A DNA stretch of 48,306 bases from a virus: positions 1 through 48,306 of the IMG/VR virus record IMGVR_UViG_3300034118_001520, one strand, 5' to 3'. How positions within the stretch are numbered: position 1 is the stretch's first letter; each line of letters begins with the position of its first letter. The translations under genes and the position numbers were made by a program. Positions 47,893 through 48,306 of this stretch are shown here, piece after piece. The notes under the pieces were generated by a model. That model did no database searches. It saw only the letters and a program-made list of their open reading frames with translations, and was not told the origin of the DNA.

Positions 47893-48306
47893 AGACCTGT
47901 TTCCGGAAGGCAGCGAGACCGAAAACCGCCTGCCGAAAGTGAGTGCCTTGTGCTCGTACGGCATGCGCCCCCACGTTATGACCGGTTTTCTTCGACAACT
48001 GCTTATCGGGCATTTCGCAGACACCGACAATATCGACGACCCGAAACTCCGGCAGCAACTGCAAGAATTAAATGATTGGAAACCGGCCGAAAACGATACG
48101 TACGAAAAGGTATACGGCCCTATCCTTATTGAGAGCATTACACGCTGGGTGCCGAATCAAATAGACAAACGACCCGCAATACTTATTAAACGAAACGGGT
48201 GGAAGTGGCAAAAACAAGGTATTGGTGACATTACAAGTACCAATGCTTATACTGGAAGCACGTCGTATGCGGGTTTATGGGACGGCAGCCACACATTGTT
48301 CTGCCT
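47852..48306 (+). CDS. tail/neck-type virion protein (partial, runs off the window)
   Basis: The frame opens at GTG 47852 with a weak AGAGAG site and is open to the window edge, giving at least 151 residues. It starts VSDCPQNQNPPEVEDLFPEG, an acidic Pro-rich start, followed by SYGMRPHVMTGFLRQLLIGH, a helical domain, and IDKRPAILIKRNGWKWQKQG with GSTSYAGLWDGSHTLFC, a beta-rich region. This resembles tail-completion or tail-tube-terminator proteins of phages, but no family is certain. It overlaps the 46-aa gene by 41 nt. Confidence 0.55.
   Translation, partial: MSDCPQNQNPPEVEDLFPEGSETENRLPKVSALCSYGMRPHVMTGFLRQLLIGHFADTDNIDDPKLRQQLQELNDWKPAENDTYEKVYGPILIESITRWVPNQIDKRPAILIKRNGWKWQKQGIGDITSTNAYTGSTSYAGLWDGSHTLFC

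Overview
The window is a stretch of a large tailed bacteriophage genome (Caudoviricetes) with moderate GC content. All supportable genes lie on the + strand, most are packed with 0-50 bp gaps or ATGA/TAATG stop-start overlaps, and the set mixes virion-assembly genes, lysis-type membrane proteins, small nucleic-acid enzymes and many orphan proteins. No host housekeeping operon, integrase or transposase is visible. The host cannot be named. The zymogen-type matrixin protease and the papain-like protease would fit a host with a protein-rich envelope, for example a planctomycete, but that is inference.

Layout. 1-5.2 kb: end of an unidentified gene, an HExxH peptidase, a Cys-rich microprotein, an HNH nuclease, two tandem glycine-zipper paralogues, a zinc ribbon, a cupin and a Pro/Ala-rich 608-aa protein. 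5.2-11.3 kb: PhoH-like ATPase, two methyltransferases, a PD-(D/E)XK nuclease, a ferritin-like diiron protein, a HAD phosphatase, an actin/ParM-like ATPase and a GDPD-like protein. 11.3-20 kb: a LydA-type holin candidate, one tRNA-Asn(GUU), a fused 2H-phosphoesterase/P-loop kinase, a run of small membrane proteins, a matrixin with cysteine switch and a papain-like protease. 20-31.6 kb: glycine-rich internal-virion candidates and a multisubunit-type RNA polymerase in two pieces: a 1457-aa beta::beta'-N fusion and a 627-aa beta'-C, with two small genes between them. 31.6-42.3 kb: head genes (candidate protease, acidic scaffold with an EF-hand, decoration protein, major capsid protein, connector-like proteins). 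42.3-45.7 kb: a separate transcription island with operator-like palindromes, repeated promoter-like boxes, a helical protein, a MoxR-type AAA+ ATPase and a VWA/MIDAS protein, divided by strong hairpins. 45.7-46.5 kb: about 770 bp without a credible gene, holding a chain of hairpins and a compact structured RNA candidate ending in a textbook terminator. 46.5-48.3 kb: neck/tail-type virion genes running off the end.

How it may work together (inference). The polymerase genes sit among virion genes, so the enzyme may be packaged or made late; it keeps the catalytic DFDGD, bridge-helix and trigger-loop segments but has lost the cysteines of both usual beta' zinc sites. The MoxR/VWA island carries its own repeated promoter-like element (CACCTAAATA-N13-TGGCATA-N5-TGTA), suggesting regulation apart from the surrounding read-through operons. 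The tRNA and the adjacent RNA-end-healing-like enzyme suggest protection of tRNA during infection.
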